From contig JAEYRN010000105.1 of NCBI GenBank assembly GCA_023435565.1, positions 1 to 64,000 of the forward strand: a stretch of 64,000 nucleotides of DNA, read 5' to 3'. The position numbers were made by a program, and so were the translations under genes. A model generated the notes under the pieces. It saw nothing but the letters and a program-made list of their open reading frames with translations. It did no database searches and was not told the origin of the DNA. The first letter of the stretch is position 1. Every line of letters begins with the position of its first letter. This document shows positions 44,573-54,293 of the stretch, piece after piece. The DNA comes from Bacillota bacterium (lineage in GTDB: Bacteria > Bacillota > UBA4882 > UBA8346).

Positions 44573-46651
44573 GTGGCTCAAGCGGAAAACACTTCTATGG
44601 CACAGCGTTTTTTACAAATCAGTGAGCTTTCAATAATTATCATTGTTATTTTGATTTTGACAATGCTTCTTATTCCTTTGCCTTCCTGGATGCTGGACTT
44701 TTTGCTGACAATTAATCTTTTAGTTGGGTTTACTATTTTATTGTTAACAATGAATGTCAAGAAAAGTCTTGAGTTTTCTGTGTTTCCAACCTTATTATTG
44801 GTGACCACTTTATATCGATTGGCCTTAAATGTATCCTCAACACGACTAATATTATTAAATGCCGAAGCAGGTGCAGTTATCGAAGCATTTGGTAAAGTTG
44901 TTGCCGGAAGTAATAATATAGTTGGATTTGTTATGTTTGTGATCCTGACAATTATTCAATTTATGGTTATTACTAAAGGTTCGGAACGTGTCGCTGAAGT
45001 TGCCGCCCGATTTACCTTGGATGCAATGCCCGGCAAACAAATGAGTATTGATGCTGATTTAAATGCCGGTTTAATTAATGAAGCTCAAGCTAGAACCAGA
45101 CGGCGGGAGATTGAACGGGAAGCCGATTTTTATGGAGCTATGGATGGTGCTAGTAAATTCGTAAAGGGCGATGCAATTGCCGGAATATTAATTACTCTTA
45201 TTAACATAATAGGTGGGTTTATTATTGGAGCAACTCAAAAGGGATTTACGATTCAGGAATCTTTAAGTACCTATTCTTTGTTAACAATCGGCGATGGGTT
45301 GGTTAGCCAAGTTCCGGCGTTGTTAATTTCGACAGCTACCGGTATTTTAGTAACCAGGGCTGCCTCAGAAGATAATTTGGGATCAGACTTGACCAGGCAG
45401 CTTATGGCTTATCCCAAAATCTTTTACTTTGTTTCCGGAATGATTGCGTTTTTTGGTTTTATTCCGGGAATGCCGAAGATTTCATTTTTTACAATGGCAG
45501 CACTGGTTGCATACTTAGCTTATCATTTAAGTCATGTTGAAACCGTTTCATCCGATGAAATGGCTGCAGATGGTGAGCCTGAATCCGGTGAGGAGCAAAA
45601 AGGGCCGGAAAATGTTAGTTCTTTACTTCAAATTGACCCAATGGAACTTGAGATTGGGTACCGCTTGATACCATTAGTCGATCCGAATCAAGGCGGTGAT
45701 CTTTTTGAACGGGTGACGATGATTCGGCGTCAAACTGCATTGGAACTGGGAATGGTGCTTCCGCCGATTCGAATTCGTGATAATATGCAATTATCTCCTA
45801 CATCTTATGTAATTAAGATTAAAGGAGTTGAAATTGCGGGTGGCGAAATTATACCTAACTATTATTTGGCTATGGATCCAGGAATAGTTTCTGAACCGGT
45901 TGAGGGAATACCAACCACTGAACCGGCTTTTGGCTTGCCGGCGCTTTGGATAACCGAGGGCCAGCGTGATGAGGCGGAAATCGCCGGTTATACAGTAGTT
46001 GACCCGCCATCTGTCTTAGCCACTCATTTAACTGAAGTTATTAAGAGTCACGCTTTTGAGTTGTTGGGTCGACAAGAAGTCCAATCTTTAATTAATAACG
46101 TTAAAGAAGAATATTCAGTTGTAGTTAACGAGTTAATTCCTAATTTAATGTCTGTGGGCGAAATTCAAAAAGTATTGGTTAATTTATTAAAAGAGGGAAT
46201 CCCGATTCGAAATTTAGTAACCATTTTAGAAACTTTGGCTGATAATGCTCCTTTAACAAAAGACGTTGATTATTTAACGGAAAATGTGCGACAGTCTTTA
46301 GCTAGGCAAATTACAAAAATGGTTCAGGCTGACGATGGCATTATCCGAGTGATAACGGTTGATCCCAACTTAGAACAAATATTAATGAAAGTCCAAAAAG
46401 AAGCTAAAGAAACAGGCGGTTTTTCAATGGATCCCCGGATGATCCAAAATATTTATGATCGTTTGGGTGAATTGATTAAAGAAATGACTGCCTCGGGTTA
46501 TCAACCTGTAATTCTTTGTTCACCGGCTATTAGACTAACATTTAGAAAATTAACGGAAAGATTGGCTGCTAGGATTATTGTTCTTTCATATAATGAGATT
46601 ATTGCCGAAGCTGAAGTTCATTCTGTAGGGGTGGTGTCAATAAATCAATGA
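44573..46651 (+). CDS. flhA: Flagellar export gate protein FlhA
   Basis: The 692-residue product has eight membrane helices in the first half, with the FHIPEP signature region RFTLDAMPGKQMSIDADLNAG (about 147-167), and a large cytoplasmic domain (about 350-692) that docks chaperone-substrate pairs. It starts at GTG after GAGGG. It overlaps flhF by 4 nt. Confidence 0.96.
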   Translation: MAQAENTSMAQRFLQISELSIIIIVILILTMLLIPLPSWMLDFLLTINLLVGFTILLLTMNVKKSLEFSVFPTLLLVTTLYRLALNVSSTRLILLNAEAGAVIEAFGKVVAGSNNIVGFVMFVILTIIQFMVITKGSERVAEVAARFTLDAMPGKQMSIDADLNAGLINEAQARTRRREIEREADFYGAMDGASKFVKGDAIAGILITLINIIGGFIIGATQKGFTIQESLSTYSLLTIGDGLVSQVPALLISTATGILVTRAASEDNLGSDLTRQLMAYPKIFYFVSGMIAFFGFIPGMPKISFFTMAALVAYLAYHLSHVETVSSDEMAADGEPESGEEQKGPENVSSLLQIDPMELEIGYRLIPLVDPNQGGDLFERVTMIRRQTALELGMVLPPIRIRDNMQLSPTSYVIKIKGVEIAGGEIIPNYYLAMDPGIVSEPVEGIPTTEPAFGLPALWITEGQRDEAEIAGYTVVDPPSVLATHLTEVIKSHAFELLGRQEVQSLINNVKEEYSVVVNELIPNLMSVGEIQKVLVNLLKEGIPIRNLVTILETLADNAPLTKDVDYLTENVRQSLARQITKMVQADDGIIRVITVDPNLEQILMKVQKEAKETGGFSMDPRMIQNIYDRLGELIKEMTASGYQPVILCSPAIRLTFRKLTERLAARIIVLSYNEIIAEAEVHSVGVVSINQ

Positions 46652-47997
46652 GAGTTAAACGTTATGTAGCGGATTCGATTCAGGAGGCAATCACCCGGGT
46701 CAAAAACGACCTTGGACGAAACGCGATAATTTTACATACTAAACCTTTCAAAGAGGGAGGATTTTTAGGTTTTTTTTGTCGGCGTCGTTTTGAAGTGATT
46801 GCTGCTGTTGATGAAACAATGGGCGATAATACGGCGGCTTCAAAAAAAACGGAGATTAAACCGCAACCAACTCCAGCAACTGAAATACAGACGGTATCTC
46901 CTTTGCGAACGGCGGCAATAGTAGAGCCGGAACCGAAACCAACTCCAGTTCCAGTTCAAGCGCCTACTCAACCTGTTGTTATGCCTGTTCCGGAACAGAA
47001 GAAAACCAGTCAAGTGGTGTTTGATGAAAAATCATTTGTAATAGGTTTAAAAGAAGCAAGTGTAACTACAGAACCGGGTTTAAAATCATTACGCGAAGAG
47101 ATTGCTGAAATGAAGGAGTTAATTCGGCAAGTGGCTTCAAAACCAAATTCTTTACCGGTAGGAGTGCCTATTCCTCAACCTGAAAGAGTTGGTAATACCG
47201 AGTGGCTCCGTCAGCATTTACAAAGTTTAGGGATGGAAGGCGATATTATTGAATATTTAATATTGCAAATTCCGTCAAATTTATTTGAGAATAACGCACA
47301 AGAAGAAATTCTAGTCTATTGTCAACAGATTTTGGCTACCAAATTAATGTTTTCCGAACCGATTTTGCAAGAACAGGCTGGTGAACAGCAAGTAGTAGCT
47401 TTAATCGGTCCAACCGGTGTTGGTAAAACAACTACTATTGCTAAACTTGCTGCCAATTATAATTTATTTGAAGGTAAGAAGGTTGGGTTAATTACAATCG
47501 ATACATACCGGATAGCTGCAGTGGAACATCTGAAAACATATGGAGATATTATTAATTTACCGGTAGAAGTAGTGTATACTCCTTCGGATTTAAATCAATC
47601 CATTGCTAATTTAAAAGAATGCGATTTGATCTTGATTGATACAGCCGGAAGAAGTCCTCATAATCAAGCAATGATGGATGAATTACAGCGGTTTTTGTCT
47701 AATTCTCGAATTGGTGTTATTTTATTAGTAGTAAGCGCAACTACTAAATATCAAGATATGTTGACTATAGCTGAGAGTTTTTCGAAAATTGCTTTTACCC
47801 ATTTAGTTTTTACTAAGTTGGATGAAACCAGTTCCTTAGGCCCAATTGTCAGTTTGGCCATGAATGTTAAACGCCCAATATCATATTTTACAAATGGGCA
47901 GAATGTTCCGGACGATATTGAAGTCGCTAAACCAAATAAGCTGATTACTCAGTTATTTAAGGGATGTTCTTACAATCGGACTACTGTATCGACTTGA
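46648..47997 (+). CDS. flhF: SRP-type GTPase FlhF
   Basis: The 449-residue product has three parts: a basic N-terminal B domain, a Pro/Gln-rich linker (about 65-130), and an NG GTPase domain (about 185-449). The GTPase motifs are GPTGVGKTTTIAKLAANY, DTYRIAAVEHLKTYGD, DTAGRSPHN and TKLDET. It places and starts flagellar assembly. A noncoding stretch with an inverted-repeat element separates it from flhG, which usually overlaps or abuts it. Confidence 0.95.
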   Translation: MRVKRYVADSIQEAITRVKNDLGRNAIILHTKPFKEGGFLGFFCRRRFEVIAAVDETMGDNTAASKKTEIKPQPTPATEIQTVSPLRTAAIVEPEPKPTPVPVQAPTQPVVMPVPEQKKTSQVVFDEKSFVIGLKEASVTTEPGLKSLREEIAEMKELIRQVASKPNSLPVGVPIPQPERVGNTEWLRQHLQSLGMEGDIIEYLILQIPSNLFENNAQEEILVYCQQILATKLMFSEPILQEQAGEQQVVALIGPTGVGKTTTIAKLAANYNLFEGKKVGLITIDTYRIAAVEHLKTYGDIINLPVEVVYTPSDLNQSIANLKECDLILIDTAGRSPHNQAMMDELQRFLSNSRIGVILLVVSATTKYQDMLTIAESFSKIAFTHLVFTKLDETSSLGPIVSLAMNVKRPISYFTNGQNVPDDIEVAKPNKLITQLFKGCSYNRTTVST

Positions 47998-48023
47998 CTA
48001 CTTAGAAAATGCTACCGACGCTT

Positions 48024-48182
48024 GTCGATCCACGTCAATATTTTCATTGTTTTGCTTGGGTCAATCGGAGATTGACGTGGACGAGTATCTAGAAAATGAT
48101 TTCTCTGTGTCTCCGTGTCTCTGAAACCAATAATGATTTAGCCACAGAGGCGAGGGTCAACAGGATGTTGACGTGGATCGAC
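48024..48182. mobile_element. 159-bp inverted-repeat (MITE-like) element between flhF and flhG
   Basis: GTCGATCCACGTCAA at 48024-48038 is repeated as a perfect inverted copy at 48168-48182. A third copy of the core, ATTGACGTGGAC (48071-48082), lies inside in the same orientation as the right arm. The inner part also has the CTCTGTGTCTCCGTG-like run and the CCACAGAGG run often seen in intergenic repeats. There is no ORF, so it looks like a non-autonomous mobile or structured element. Confidence 0.6.
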
Positions 48183-48213
48183 TTATATGAACTTTTGATT
48201 AAGGAGTTTTTGG

Positions 48214-49104
48214 ATGGCGGATCAAGCGGAACGTTTAAGGGCAATAGTTAAGGAAAATATGACCAACGTTAATCCTGCCAGAGTAATTACGGTAACTAGC
48301 GGTAAAGGAGGCGTTGGCAAAACTAATTTTGCAGTTAACCTTGGAATTACTCTTTCAAAACTAGGCCAAAAAGTTTTATTGGTTGACGCTGATTTGGGTT
48401 TAGCCAATGTTGATGTGATGTTAGGGATGATTCCCAAATATAACCTGGGACATGTCCTATTGGGAGAAAAGAAAATTGCCGATATAATAACTAATGGCCC
48501 TGCGGGAATGAAGATAATACCTAGCGGTTCCGGAATGTATAAATTGGCCAACCTGGGAGAGAAAAAGTTAGCCCAATGCTTAGCTCACTTGAACGAACTT
48601 GAAAAAACTACTGATATAATATTGATTGATACTGGAGCCGGATTATCAAAAAATGTATTAAAATTTGTGCTGGCTGCCGGAGAAGTGATAATAATTACGA
48701 CTCCGGAACCTACTGCCATTACCGATGCTTATGGCATTATTAAGGTAATAGCCAGTTCTAAAAGGGACCTTCCTATTCGAGTAGTGGTAAATATGGTAAA
48801 AAACGAAAAAGAGGCTGAGGAGGTCATGGAAAGATTATCAGCTGTATCCCAGAGATTTCTAGGAATGGATTTAGTAAGTCTAGGATTCATCCCGCTGGAC
48901 ATGGTCGTTCCCAAAGCAGTGAAGGAACAACAACCTTTTGTGATAGGGCATCCACGTTCAGCAGTTGCTTCAAGTATCAATCAAATAGCATCTCAGCTTA
49001 TTAATGGAGAAATCGTGGCTACAACAGGCTCACTTTCCTTTTTTGAGCGTTTGTTAGGAATATTTAAACAGGTGGATCAGACCAATGAAAATATTCCAAA
49101 TTGA
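48214..49104 (+). CDS. flhG: MinD-like ATPase FlhG (YlxH)
   Basis: The 296-residue product begins with MADQAERLRAIV, the DQAxxLR helix that activates FlhF's GTPase. It has a deviant Walker A GKGGVGKTNFAVNL, a VDADLGLANVDVMLG segment and a DTGAGLS switch. It sets flagellar number with FlhF. AAGGAG lies upstream of the ATG. It overlaps the PilZ gene by 20 nt. Confidence 0.95.
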   Translation: MADQAERLRAIVKENMTNVNPARVITVTSGKGGVGKTNFAVNLGITLSKLGQKVLLVDADLGLANVDVMLGMIPKYNLGHVLLGEKKIADIITNGPAGMKIIPSGSGMYKLANLGEKKLAQCLAHLNELEKTTDIILIDTGAGLSKNVLKFVLAAGEVIIITTPEPTAITDAYGIIKVIASSKRDLPIRVVVNMVKNEKEAEEVMERLSAVSQRFLGMDLVSLGFIPLDMVVPKAVKEQQPFVIGHPRSAVASSINQIASQLINGEIVATTGSLSFFERLLGIFKQVDQTNENIPN

Positions 49105-49747
49105 TGATTATCTTCAAATTGAAATTTCATCCGGGAAGTATCAGGGGGTATATGATAGCAAGGTTATCAATAGTGAGGATAACGAGCTATTAATAACCGC
49201 GCCTCGGAATGACCAAGGACTTATTCCGGTCCAGAAAAATGACCTCCTTGGTATCTGCGTCTTAAAAAAAGATGCTATGTATGAGTTTCAAAGTAGGGTC
49301 ATTTCTGCTCCGACACGTGATTTTGCATATCTTTCAATTTATATTCCTCATTTAATCAAACGGAAACAGCGCCGGGCTGATTTTCGGATTGCAGTCAATG
49401 TACCCGTGGAAGTGCTTTATTTTTACCGTAATGGAGTTCCGGTTGCGGCTTGTACAATGAATTCAGTGGATTTGAGCGCTGGTGGTATTAAAATTGAAAC
49501 CTCCGAACAATTTAAAGCAGGCAAAAAATATCAAATGGCAATCATTTTACCCTCGAATGAGGAAGAGGAAGAAATCTATGTTGAAGCTGAAGTAGTTAGG
49601 TCGGAACTTAATACCAATCCTGAGCTTGGGTTAGGCGGGTTCTATTTGACGGCATTTAAATTTAATGATATTTCTGAGATTAAAAAGCAAAAAATCCTTA
49701 AATTTATCTATAAACAGCAGGAATTACGTTTAAAAGGTCTAATTTAA
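49085..49747 (+). CDS. PilZ-domain flagellar brake protein (YcgR/YpfA-like)
   Basis: The 220-residue product has a YcgR N-terminal domain (about 5-95) and a PilZ domain (about 98-215). RRADFR (about 98-103, RxxxR) and VDLSAGGI (D-x-S-x-x-G, about 130-137) form the c-di-GMP site. It overlaps flhG, and so is made with the flagellar genes. By family it should slow the motor or motility when c-di-GMP is high. In Bacillus subtilis this position holds cheB. Confidence 0.9.
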   Translation: MKIFQIDDYLQIEISSGKYQGVYDSKVINSEDNELLITAPRNDQGLIPVQKNDLLGICVLKKDAMYEFQSRVISAPTRDFAYLSIYIPHLIKRKQRRADFRIAVNVPVEVLYFYRNGVPVAACTMNSVDLSAGGIKIETSEQFKAGKKYQMAIILPSNEEEEEIYVEAEVVRSELNTNPELGLGGFYLTAFKFNDISEIKKQKILKFIYKQQELRLKGLI

Positions 49748-49766
49748 ACCTTGGGAGGTGGGTAAT

Positions 49767-51707
49767 TTGGAAACATCTCAGTATCTGAGCGTATTTATGG
49801 ATGAATGTCAAGAGCATCTCCTTACTTTAAATCAATCTTTATTGGAACTGGAGCATGAACCTGATAATTCATCCGTATTAGACAAGATTTTTCGCGCCGC
49901 CCACACTCTAAAAGGTGCTTCGGCGACAATGGGTTTTAATAAAATGGCTAATCTTACTCATGCTATGGAAGATGTCCTGGGTAAGTTACGGAGTAAAGAA
50001 ATTTCAGTTTCTTCCGAGTTAATGAATAGCCTTTTTGAAGCGGTCGATTCTCTTGAAATTTTAACAAATACTATTAGCGAAGGTAAAGAGGAAGATATTG
50101 AAATTACCGGAACGATCCAGGATTTACATCGTTTCATTTCCGGAAATGTGGAACCTGTTAAAACTGAACGCCGTCAAAGTTTAGTATTGCGTTATTTAGA
50201 AGCTGAAATTGAGCAGATTACAGCGGCTACGAATAGTGGGATAAAACTTTATCATATTGAAGTGACCTTGGTTGAGGATTGTTTATTAAAAGGCGCCCGT
50301 GTTTTTATGGTTTTACGGGAGATTGAAAAGTTAGGAACGATAATAAGAAGTATTCCTGCCGTTAAAGATTTAGAGGATGAGAACTTTGACACACGATTTA
50401 TTGTCGGAGTGTTATCATCAAGTTCTCCTGAAGAGTTCATTAAGAATATCACCAATATTATGGATGTTGCAAAAGCATCTATTGAAGAACCCGCCCTTAA
50501 TCAACTCCAAACCGAAAAACGACAGGAATCTGCGGTAGATCATGCTGAGAAAAAGATTAATACTCAGACTGTAAGAGTTGAAATTAAAAAACTTGATGAT
50601 TTAATGAATCTTGTTGGTGAGTTAGTTATTAGTAGATCCCGGTTGGAATCAATCGGGGCAAACGTACACTCCAGAGATTTGGATGAAGTAATTGAACAGG
50701 TTGGCAGATTGACGGTTGATTTGAGAGATAGCGTGATGAAATCCCGGATGATTCCCGTGGAAACCGTTTTTTCTCGTTTTCCAAGGTTGGTAAGGGATTT
50801 GGCTAAAGAATTAAATAAAGAAATTGAACTAGAAATATATGGTGCAGAAACCGAGCTAGATCGAACTGTCATTGATGAAATTGGCGATCCGCTGGTACAT
50901 ATCATTCGAAATGCCATTGACCATGGTCTGGAATCATCCGAAGAACGGGAGCGTGCAGGAAAACCGAGACAGGGAAAAGTAATTCTTGGCGCTCGTCAAG
51001 AAGGAAATAGTGTTATCATCACTGTAAAGGATGATGGTAAAGGATTTAACCTTCAAAGAGTAAAGGAAAAAGCAATCAGAAATGGGGTAGTTACTCCGGA
51101 AGTTTTAGCTGAGATGCGAGAAGAGCAAATATTGGAATTAACCTTTCTTCCTGGTTTTTCAACTGCCGAAAAGATCACTGATGTCTCCGGCCGGGGTGTT
51201 GGAATGGATGTGGTTAGGGATAAAGTTAATACCCTTGGTGGAGTCGTCACTATTGCTTCGGTGCAAAGTGAAGGTTCAACCATTTCGATTCGTTTACCCT
51301 TGACACTGGCAATCATTCAAACATTAGTAGTTCAATTGGGTAATGAAATATATGCTATTCCATCTAGTTATATTGAACAAATTACTAGTTTAAACAGGAA
51401 TGAAATTAAACGTATTCGCCAACAGGAAGTATTTATGTTACGAGGTGAAGTAGTGCCGTTAATCCGGCTTCAGGATATTTTAGATACACCTGGTAGCAAA
51501 AATTTTGAAATTGAGGAATTGGATGTAGTTGTATTAAAAATTGGTGATCGTTTAATCGGATGTATTGTCGATAGTTTATTACGACAACAAGATGTAGTTA
51601 TCAAATCTTTAGGTGGTTATTTAGGGGCCATTAAAGGTATTGCCGGAGCAACTATTCTTGGAGATGGTCGTGTTGCTTTAATTTTGGATCTTAGAGAGGT
51701 TGCCTAA
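49767..51707 (+). CDS. cheA: Chemotaxis histidine kinase CheA
   Basis: The 646-residue product has the standard CheA domains. They are an HPt domain with the phosphorylated His in RAAHTLKGASA (about 42-52), a CheY-binding P2-like region (about 140-245), the dimer helices (about 270-335), an ATPase domain with NAIDHGLE and SGRGVGMDVV, and the CheW-like P5 domain (about 510-646). I use the TTG at 49767, where GGGAGG lies 7 nt upstream; a GTG three codons earlier sits inside that site. Confidence 0.95.
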   Translation: METSQYLSVFMDECQEHLLTLNQSLLELEHEPDNSSVLDKIFRAAHTLKGASATMGFNKMANLTHAMEDVLGKLRSKEISVSSELMNSLFEAVDSLEILTNTISEGKEEDIEITGTIQDLHRFISGNVEPVKTERRQSLVLRYLEAEIEQITAATNSGIKLYHIEVTLVEDCLLKGARVFMVLREIEKLGTIIRSIPAVKDLEDENFDTRFIVGVLSSSSPEEFIKNITNIMDVAKASIEEPALNQLQTEKRQESAVDHAEKKINTQTVRVEIKKLDDLMNLVGELVISRSRLESIGANVHSRDLDEVIEQVGRLTVDLRDSVMKSRMIPVETVFSRFPRLVRDLAKELNKEIELEIYGAETELDRTVIDEIGDPLVHIIRNAIDHGLESSEERERAGKPRQGKVILGARQEGNSVIITVKDDGKGFNLQRVKEKAIRNGVVTPEVLAEMREEQILELTFLPGFSTAEKITDVSGRGVGMDVVRDKVNTLGGVVTIASVQSEGSTISIRLPLTLAIIQTLVVQLGNEIYAIPSSYIEQITSLNRNEIKRIRQQEVFMLRGEVVPLIRLQDILDTPGSKNFEIEELDVVVLKIGDRLIGCIVDSLLRQQDVVIKSLGGYLGAIKGIAGATILGDGRVALILDLREVA

Positions 51708-51785
51708 ACGATTTTTTGGCTTGTCTTAGGATATATATAAATATTATTAATACCTATAGATAAACCCCAGAAGGAGGGCAAGCAA

Positions 51786-52289
51786 ATGGCTCTAAAAGAT
51801 AAAGTCGAAGCTGTTGAAGAAAGTAAACAGTTGGTGATTTTTAAACTCGGTGACGAAGAATTTGGGGTCGATATTTTACAAGTTCGTGAAATTGAAAAAT
51901 TAGATCAGCAGGTAACAAGGGTCCCAAAATCGCCGAATTTTGTCGAAGGAGTAATTAACCTCCGGGGCGAAATTATTCCTATAGTTGATTTACGTAAACG
52001 CTTCGGTTTGGTAGTCCGTCAAACCGGTAATGAAGCTAGAATAATTATTGTTGACATTAGCGATGGACAGGTAGGAATGGTAGTTGACTCAGTTGTTGAA
52101 GTCGTTCGCCTTAATGTATCAGCCATTGAAACAGCCCCTTCTATTACCAAAGGGGTCGATGCGTATTTTTTAAGTGGAGTGGCTAAAATTAACGAACGGT
52201 TAATCGTTCTTATTAATTTGGAACGGGCATTGTCACCTGAAGAGATGAAAGAGCTGGACGCCTTAAAACCGGAGGAACAAAATGACTAA
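51786..52289 (+). CDS. cheW: Chemotaxis coupling protein CheW
   Basis: The 167-residue product is a single CheW domain with FKLGDEEFGVDILQVREI, RVPKSPNFVEGVINLRGEIIPIVDLR and a VVDSVVEV segment. It couples receptors to CheA. AGGAGGG precedes the ATG. It overlaps cheC by 8 nt. Confidence 0.96.
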   Translation: MALKDKVEAVEESKQLVIFKLGDEEFGVDILQVREIEKLDQQVTRVPKSPNFVEGVINLRGEIIPIVDLRKRFGLVVRQTGNEARIIIVDISDGQVGMVVDSVVEVVRLNVSAIETAPSITKGVDAYFLSGVAKINERLIVLINLERALSPEEMKELDALKPEEQND

Positions 52290-52908
52290 AATTGGAGATC
52301 TTAACAATTTTCAATTGGATGTCCTCAAAGAAATTGGAAACATAGGCGCCGGACATGCAGCTACCGCTTTATCGCAATTAATATCGGAACCTATTGCTAT
52401 GACTGTTCCTAATGTTTCGGTTGTCTCTTTGTCGGAAGTAAGTGAAATCTTAGGTGGAGCGGAACAAGAGGTTGTTGGAGTCTATATGCGAATGTTTGGT
52501 GATGTTCCCGGTAAAATTATATTTGTTTTTGCCGAAGAAGAAGCATTAACCTTAGCAGGAATGGTGACCGGTTCAAAAAATATCCCCAAGACCTTAAACG
52601 ATTATGAAAAATCTGCTTTGAAGGAAATCGGTAACATTATGACCGGTGCTTATCTTTATGCATTAACCAAGTTAACCGGTTATAATGTTTTATCCTCTGT
52701 TCCAATTTTAGCTAATGATATGGTAGGCGCTATTTTGAATACTGCTTTACTAGAATTTGGGATTATTGGTGATTATGCTTTATTTATTCAAACTCAATTC
52801 AGTTTGACTCAACGAAAAATCAATGGACACTTTTTCTTAGTGCCTGACCCGGGTGCGTTAGATGTGTTACTAAACGCTCTTGGAGTAGAAGTTGAATGGA
52901 AGAAATAA
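52282..52908 (+). CDS. cheC: CheY-P phosphatase CheC
   Basis: The 208-residue product has the two CheC active-site motifs LKEIGNIGAGHAATALSQL and LKEIGNIMTGAYLYALTKL. It removes phosphate from CheY-P and binds CheD. It overlaps cheD by 13 nt, in the order known from Bacillus. Confidence 0.95.
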   Translation: MTKIGDLNNFQLDVLKEIGNIGAGHAATALSQLISEPIAMTVPNVSVVSLSEVSEILGGAEQEVVGVYMRMFGDVPGKIIFVFAEEEALTLAGMVTGSKNIPKTLNDYEKSALKEIGNIMTGAYLYALTKLTGYNVLSSVPILANDMVGAILNTALLEFGIIGDYALFIQTQFSLTQRKINGHFFLVPDPGALDVLLNALGVEVEWKK

Positions 52909-53381
52909 TAAAAGTCGGAATGGCTGAATTAAAAATTGCAAAAGCGCCTAGTAAGCTTGCTGCGTTAGGACTTGGTTCTTGTGTGGCTATTTGTGTTTAT
53001 GATTCGGTAGTTAAAGTTGGGGGAATTGCTCATGTAATGCTGCCGTTAAGTTCGATGGCTGTTGATGATAAAAATCGGGCTAAATTTAGCGATACCGCCC
53101 TCCCCTTTTTACTTGAAGAAATTGAAAAAGTCGGCGCTAACCGTAACAGATTAAATATCAAGTTGGTTGGGGGCGCTGAAATGTTTACACATGAGATTAA
53201 GAATGAACGTCTAAAAATTGGCGAGCGTAATCTTCAGGTTATTGAAGAATCTTGTCAAATGTTGGGCTTGGAGGTTTCAGATCGTTGCGTGGGGGGAAAT
53301 ACAGGGAAAAGCGTCACGATGGACTTGGAAAGCGGATCGATCCAAGTTAAAACAATAAATGAAACATTATTAATGTCCTAA
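52896..53381 (+). CDS. cheD: Receptor glutamine deamidase CheD
   Basis: The 161-residue product has catalytic Cys29 in LGLGSCVAIC and His46 in IAHVMLP, and KLVGGAEMF. It deamidates receptor glutamines and works with CheC in adaptation. The gene overlaps cheC. No receptor gene is in the window. Confidence 0.95.
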   Translation: MEEIIKVGMAELKIAKAPSKLAALGLGSCVAICVYDSVVKVGGIAHVMLPLSSMAVDDKNRAKFSDTALPFLLEEIEKVGANRNRLNIKLVGGAEMFTHEIKNERLKIGERNLQVIEESCQMLGLEVSDRCVGGNTGKSVTMDLESGSIQVKTINETLLMS

Positions 53382-53497
53382 AAAAAGTATAGTTATTTGT
53401 ATATCATGTTCTTTATTAAAGAAGTAAGTATTCCGTATCGGATAAAAATAAGCTGACCGCTGGAAGGTTCGGGATTATTAAAGTAAGGAGGGTAGCT

Positions 53498-54292
53498 ATG
53501 TCAGTCGATAAAACGGCTCAGAACGAAGAAGCTTTATGGCAGAGTTATTTAGTCTCTAAATCACCGGCCACCAGAGAAGCAATCATCTTAAAATATGCAC
53601 CATTGGTTAAGTATGTTGCGGGTAGGGTTGCGATTGGTCTGCCATCAAATGTGGAATTTGACGATTTAGTTAGTTTCGGAGTATTTGGGTTGATGGATGC
53701 GATTGAAAAGTATGATCTCTCGCGGGGGATAAAGTTTGAAACATATGCAATCGCTAGAATACGCGGGGCCATTCTTGATGGATTACGAAGTAACGATTGG
53801 GTCCCACGTTCGGTGCGACAAAAAGCCCGCGAATTAGAAAGGGTTTGTGCGGAACTTGAAAATCGGTTAGGTCGTTCCGCAACGGATCAGGAAATTAGTG
53901 AAGCAATGAGTATTAGTATTCAGGATTTTTATCAGCTTTTGTCCGAAGTAAGCTGTACCACTTTGAGTTCCCTTGATGAACTGTGGATGGTTCATTCCAA
54001 TGATGATGATTCTGTCCGGGTATTAGATCTTGTAAAGAATAATGATAGTGAAGACCCTTTACACCAAGTTGAAATTGAAGAAGTTAAAACAACTTTGGCA
54101 AACGCTATTGAGAGCTTACCCGAAAGGGAGAGGATGGTAATCGCGTTATATTACTATGAAGGATTGACTCTGAAAGAGATTGGCGAGATTATGGAAATTT
54201 CCGAGTCTCGTGTTTCACAGATACATACGAAAGCTATTTTTAGATTACGCGGTCGATTAAATCGGTGGCGTAAATCTACGGCGGAGGTGTAA
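53498..54292 (+). CDS. fliA: Flagellar sigma factor sigma-28 (FliA/SigD)
   Basis: The 264-residue product is a full sigma-28: region 2 with FDDLVSFGVFGLMDAIEKYD and FETYAIARIRGAILDGLRSNDWVPRSVR (the FliA hallmark), region 3, and region 4 with LTLKEIGEIMEISESRVSQIHTKAIFRLR. It transcribes late flagellar genes. AAGGAGG precedes the ATG. Its place after cheD is as in Bacillus, where it is called sigD. Confidence 0.95.
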   Translation: MSVDKTAQNEEALWQSYLVSKSPATREAIILKYAPLVKYVAGRVAIGLPSNVEFDDLVSFGVFGLMDAIEKYDLSRGIKFETYAIARIRGAILDGLRSNDWVPRSVRQKARELERVCAELENRLGRSATDQEISEAMSISIQDFYQLLSEVSCTTLSSLDELWMVHSNDDDSVRVLDLVKNNDSEDPLHQVEIEEVKTTLANAIESLPERERMVIALYYYEGLTLKEIGEIMEISESRVSQIHTKAIFRLRGRLNRWRKSTAEV

Positions 54293-54293
54293 T

